Shown here: piece by piece, positions 6,840 through 9,310 of the stretch | Layout: every line of letters starts with the position of its first letter | Position numbering within the stretch: the stretch's first letter is position 1 | Assembly (NCBI GenBank): GCA_021152595.1 | Contig: JAGKVC010000141.1 | Coordinates: 1 to 9,310, forward strand | DNA: 9,310 bases | Reading direction: 5' to 3' | Source: Clostridia bacterium | GTDB lineage: Bacteria > Bacillota > Clostridia > Oscillospirales > Ruminococcaceae | Program-made: the position numbers and the translations under genes | Notes under the pieces: generated by a model | What the model saw: the letters and a program-made list of their open reading frames with translations, nothing else | What the model was told of the DNA's origin: nothing | Databases searched by the model: none

Positions 6840-7793
6840 ATGAAATATTACATTGGCATTGACCTCGGCGGCACAAACATTGTCGCCGGACTTGTGGACG
6901 AGAATTACCAGATCCTGAAGAAGGTCTCGCGCAAGACGAACCGTCCGCGTCCGGCAGAGGAGATCGCCGCTGATATGGCAGCCTGCGCACTGGATGCGAT
7001 CAAGGAGGCAGGTCTGACAAAGGATCAGGTCGAGTGGATCGGCATCGGCACACCGGGCATCGCAAATGCAGCGACTGGTATTATCGAGTATTCCAACAAC
7101 CTCGATTTCCACAATGTCCCGATGGTCAAGTGGATTTCCGAGGCGACCGGACTTCCGGCATTCGTCGAGAATGACGCAAACGCAGCAGCATACGGCGAAT
7201 ATGTCGCAGGCGCAGCAAAGGGCGCAACGAATGCAGTCTGCATCACGCTCGGAACGGGCGTCGGCGGCGGCATCGTCATTGACGGCAAAATCTATGCAGG
7301 CTCGAACTTTGCAGGTGCAGAGATCGGTCACACTGTTCTGAACATGGACGGTCCGCAATGTACCTGCGGCAGAAAGGGCTGCTTTGAGGTCTATTCTTCC
7401 GCGACCGGCCTGATCCGCATGACAAAAGAGGCGATCGAGGCACATCCGGACTGCGAAATGGCAAAGATGGCTGCCGAGCAGGGCAAGGTCTCCGCACGCA
7501 CGGCGTTTGACTGCATGCGCAAGGGCGACAAGGCTGCAAAGGAGGTCGTTGACTTCTACATCAAGGCACTTGCTGCCGGCATCACGAATACGATCAATAT
7601 TTTCCAGCCGGATATCCTGTGCATCGGCGGCGGTGTCTGCAATGAGGGCGACGCACTGCTTCTGCCGATGAAGGAGCTGGTCGCAAAGGAAATCTACACA
7701 AAGAATTCCGAGAAGAATACCGAGATTGTCATTGCAAAGCTCGGCAATGACGCAGGTATCATCGGCGCTGCATTCCTCGGCAAGGCAAAATAA
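6840..7793 (+). CDS. glcK: ROK-family glucokinase
   Basis: This cytoplasmic kinase uses ATP to phosphorylate glucose to glucose-6-phosphate, the entry to glycolysis for unphosphorylated sugar. The 317 residues match the usual length. The phosphate-binding IDLGGTN is at 7-13. The sugar-binding and catalytic segment VENDANAAAYGE is at 109-120, with D112 as the expected catalytic base. LGTGVGGG at 137-144 and AGAEIGHT at 158-165 follow. The ROK zinc site comprises H164 plus CTCGRKGC at 174-181. There is no N-terminal helix-turn-helix, so this is an enzyme rather than a ROK repressor. It is separated from the macro-domain gene by 43 bases holding a small inverted repeat. Another hexose or N-acetylhexosamine substrate is possible, since ROK kinases are hard to tell apart by eye, but the pattern is that of Bacillota glucokinases. 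Confidence 0.92.
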   Translation: MKYYIGIDLGGTNIVAGLVDENYQILKKVSRKTNRPRPAEEIAADMAACALDAIKEAGLTKDQVEWIGIGTPGIANAATGIIEYSNNLDFHNVPMVKWISEATGLPAFVENDANAAAYGEYVAGAAKGATNAVCITLGTGVGGGIVIDGKIYAGSNFAGAEIGHTVLNMDGPQCTCGRKGCFEVYSSATGLIRMTKEAIEAHPDCEMAKMAAEQGKVSARTAFDCMRKGDKAAKEVVDFYIKALAAGITNTINIFQPDILCIGGGVCNEGDALLLPMKELVAKEIYTKNSEKNTEIVIAKLGNDAGIIGAAFLGKAK

Positions 7794-7798
7794 GCGCG

Positions 7799-8209
7799 AT
7801 GGATGAGCAGAGAAACGGCGTACAGCCGGAGGAGCGGCAGGAAACCGCAGAGGAAAAGCGCCTGCGCTATCTTTCTGATGAGGAGCGGCGCGAATGGAGC
7901 GGCGTTTCCGAATGGCGTGATCCGCTGGAAAAGGATCCGCCGGAGCCAGTGCGGAATGACGGCAAATTCGCAATGGCATCGCTGCTTTGCGGCATTGCTT
8001 CGGTCATGACGCTCTGCACCGGCTATGTCTGCGGTGTATTCGGCGCGGCGGCGGTAGTCTGCGGCATCATCGCAAAGAAAAAGCAGGAGAACGCCGACAC
8101 CATGTCAACGATCGGCATTATCCTCGGGATCATCGGCATCGGCGTCATGCTCGTGCTGAGGGGCATCAGCCGCTTCAGCAAAACGGGGCTGCCGTTTTTG
8201 CCTTTCTGA
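7799..8209 (+). CDS. Small DUF4190-like membrane protein
   Basis: This 136-residue protein has a charged, Glu/Arg-rich N-terminal region (1-55). It is followed by hydrophobic segments at about 57-76, 77-93 and 104-120, and a short tail ending in FPF. The patterns FAMASLLCGIASV, CGIIAKKK and STIGIILGIIGIGVML resemble DUF4190 proteins, small bacterial membrane proteins without a known activity. That match is from memory of the pattern and is moderate. The gene starts five bases after the glucokinase stop without a clear Shine-Dalgarno sequence, so it probably depends on coupling to glucokinase translation. It may therefore be made at lower level. A terminator-like hairpin overlaps its last ten or so codons. 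It appears intact and in the local codon style. Confidence 0.82.
   Translation: MDEQRNGVQPEERQETAEEKRLRYLSDEERREWSGVSEWRDPLEKDPPEPVRNDGKFAMASLLCGIASVMTLCTGYVCGVFGAAAVVCGIIAKKKQENADTMSTIGIILGIIGIGVMLVLRGISRFSKTGLPFLPF
8178..8201 (+). terminator. Terminator-like hairpin inside the end of the DUF4190-like gene
   Basis: AAAACGG (8180-8186), the loop GGCTG, then CCGTTTT (8192-8198) form a seven-pair stem. It extends to GC/GC at the base if one T is bulged. A five-T run (8195-8199) lies in the right arm, followed by further T-rich sequence. The stem has few GC pairs and lies before the stop codon at 8207-8209, so it is at best a weak or partial terminator ahead of gpmI. Confidence 0.35.
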
Positions 8210-8231
8210 TGCCGACATGACAGATCCCCTG

Positions 8232-8262
8232 CTGACATGCAGCAAATCCCAATATCTATACT
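8232..8262 (+). promoter_or_regulatory. Possible promoter for gpmI
   Basis: CTGACA at 8232-8237 differs from the -35 consensus by one base, and TATACT at 8257-8262 differs from the -10 consensus by one base. The 19-base spacer is longer than ideal. A start near 8269 would fall within the ribosome site (AAAGGAG, 8265-8271), giving almost no leader, which weakens the case. The 70-base gap is the longest in the window, so some promoter here would be reasonable. Confidence 0.25.
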
Positions 8263-8279
8263 GAAAAGGAGTAATTTTC

Positions 8280-9310
8280 ATGAGCAAAGCACCTGTGGCA
8301 CTGTTGATTATGGACGGCTTCGGCATCAACCCGAGTGAGTACGGCAATGCGATCAAAGCCGCAAACACCCCGAATCTGGACCGTTATTTCAAGGAGTATC
8401 CGAATAACATCATCGGCGCATCCGGTCTTGATGTCGGTCTGCCGGACGGTCAGATGGGCAATTCGGAGGTCGGTCATACGAATATCGGAGCCGGAAGAAT
8501 CGTCTATCAGCAGCTTGTCAAGATCACAAAGTCGATTCAGGACGGCGATTTCTTTGAGAATCCGGCGCTGACTGCCGCAATGCAGAATGCAAAGGACAAG
8601 GGTACCGCCCTGCACCTGATGGGACTGCTCTCGCCGGGCGGCGTCCACAGCCACATGACGCATATGTACGGTCTTGTGGAAATGGCAAAGCGCTTCGGAC
8701 TGGAAAAGGTCTATATCCACGCATTCCTCGACGGCAGAGACGTACCGCCTTCCTCGGCAGCGGAGTACATGGAGGAGACCGTTGCAGAGCTGAAGAAGAT
8801 CGGGCTGGGCAAGATCGGCGTGATCTCCGGCAGATTCTACGCAATGGACAGAGACAACGCATGGGATCGTGTTGAGAAGGCATATGCTGCACTCGTCTAC
8901 GGCGAGGGCGTGCAGGAGGATGATCCGGTTCAGGCGATCAAAAATTCCTATGCAAACGAAGTCACGGATGAGTTCATGATTCCGGCTGTTGTCGCAAAGG
9001 ACGCGAAGATTCAGGAGAATGACAGTGTCATCTTCTTCAACTTCCGCCCCGACCGCGCACGCCAGATCACCCGTGCATTTGTTGATCCGGAGTTCAAGGG
9101 CTTCGAGCGCAAAAAGGGATATTTTCCGGTGCATTTCGTCTGCATGGCACAGTATGATGCGACCATGCCGAATGTCTCGGTTGCATTTCCGCCTGAGGAG
9201 CTGACCATGACCTTCGGTGAGGTGCTTGCAAAGCAGGGCAAGACGCAGCTCCGTATTGCGGAGACACAGAAATATGCACATGTGACGTTCTTCTTCAACG
9301 GCGGCGAGGA
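8280..9310 (+). CDS. gpmI: 2,3-bisphosphoglycerate-independent phosphoglycerate mutase, 3' end missing
   Basis: GpmI interconverts 3- and 2-phosphoglycerate in lower glycolysis using two metal ions (usually Mn) and a phosphoserine intermediate. The frame is open from the ATG to the window edge, giving 343 complete codons of a protein usually about 510 long. The catalytic S62 sits in QMGNSEVGHTNIGAGR, and D12 lies in LLIMDGFG. H123 (GGVHSH), R153 and D154 (DGRDVPP), R185 (SGRFYAMDRD), R191-region residues, R256 and R259 (FNFRPDRARQ) and K331 (AETQKYAHVT) fit known substrate and catalytic positions. The missing C-terminal part would carry the remaining metal ligands. The start is firm: AAAGGAG at 8265-8271 lies eight bases upstream. 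In many Bacillota this gene sits with gapA, pgk, tpiA and eno, but here none of these precedes it; what follows is outside the window. Confidence 0.97.
   Translation, partial: MSKAPVALLIMDGFGINPSEYGNAIKAANTPNLDRYFKEYPNNIIGASGLDVGLPDGQMGNSEVGHTNIGAGRIVYQQLVKITKSIQDGDFFENPALTAAMQNAKDKGTALHLMGLLSPGGVHSHMTHMYGLVEMAKRFGLEKVYIHAFLDGRDVPPSSAAEYMEETVAELKKIGLGKIGVISGRFYAMDRDNAWDRVEKAYAALVYGEGVQEDDPVQAIKNSYANEVTDEFMIPAVVAKDAKIQENDSVIFFNFRPDRARQITRAFVDPEFKGFERKKGYFPVHFVCMAQYDATMPNVSVAFPPEELTMTFGEVLAKQGKTQLRIAETQKYAHVTFFFNGGE

Noticed and set aside
5999..6840. A mobile element carrying the macro-domain gene.
   Set aside because: No flanking inverted or direct repeats, integrase, transposase or tRNA end was found. 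Only the base composition suggests transfer.
8230..8244. Small hairpin TGCTG-ACATG-CAGCA before gpmI as a terminator.
   Set aside because: It has only five pairs and no T run follows it.
8256..9281. A 341-codon - strand open frame opposite gpmI.
   Set aside because: The + strand encodes a motif-perfect GpmI, and the antisense translation has no recognisable features.

Overview
The window looks like a core-genome stretch of a Gram-positive, Clostridia-type bacterium (Bacillota). A gut Oscillospirales/Ruminococcaceae relative is my best guess. The reasons are strong GGAGG-type ribosome binding sites, moderate-to-high GC with many GGC, CTG and GAG codons, a short class I mannose-6-phosphate isomerase, a ROK glucokinase with a CxCGxxGC zinc knuckle, and a cofactor-independent phosphoglycerate mutase. 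The genus is an inference from style and was not tested by any search.

All nine genes lie on the + strand and are packed head to tail. Positions 1-5998 hold purD (5' end missing), a six-helix membrane protein of unknown function, uvrC, manA and an unrecognised acidic protein with a methionine-rich N-terminus. Gaps here are 36 bases or fewer, and the membrane-protein and uvrC genes overlap by ATGA, so this block is probably one transcription unit. Positions 6041-6796 hold a macro-domain gene that is AT-richer than its surroundings. A ROK glucokinase (6840-7793) follows, then a small DUF4190-like membrane protein. The window ends inside gpmI (8280 onward), which has its own strong ribosome binding site and the longest gap before it (70 bases).

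Functionally this is purine synthesis (PurD), nucleotide excision repair (UvrC), and entry to and passage through glycolysis (ManA, glucokinase, GpmI), interspersed with proteins of unknown role. The three sugar enzymes fit one theme: mannose-6-P to fructose-6-P, glucose to glucose-6-P, and 3-PG to 2-PG. Nothing in the sequence shows joint regulation.

I see no RNA genes, CRISPR array, insertion sequence or complete mobile element, and no gene-free stretch over 300 bases. No clear new multi-gene system is visible. The least ordinary items are the compositionally distinct macro-domain gene with a lysine-rich helical tail, the STI1-like methionine-rich protein next to manA, and a terminator-like hairpin inside the end of a coding region before gpmI.
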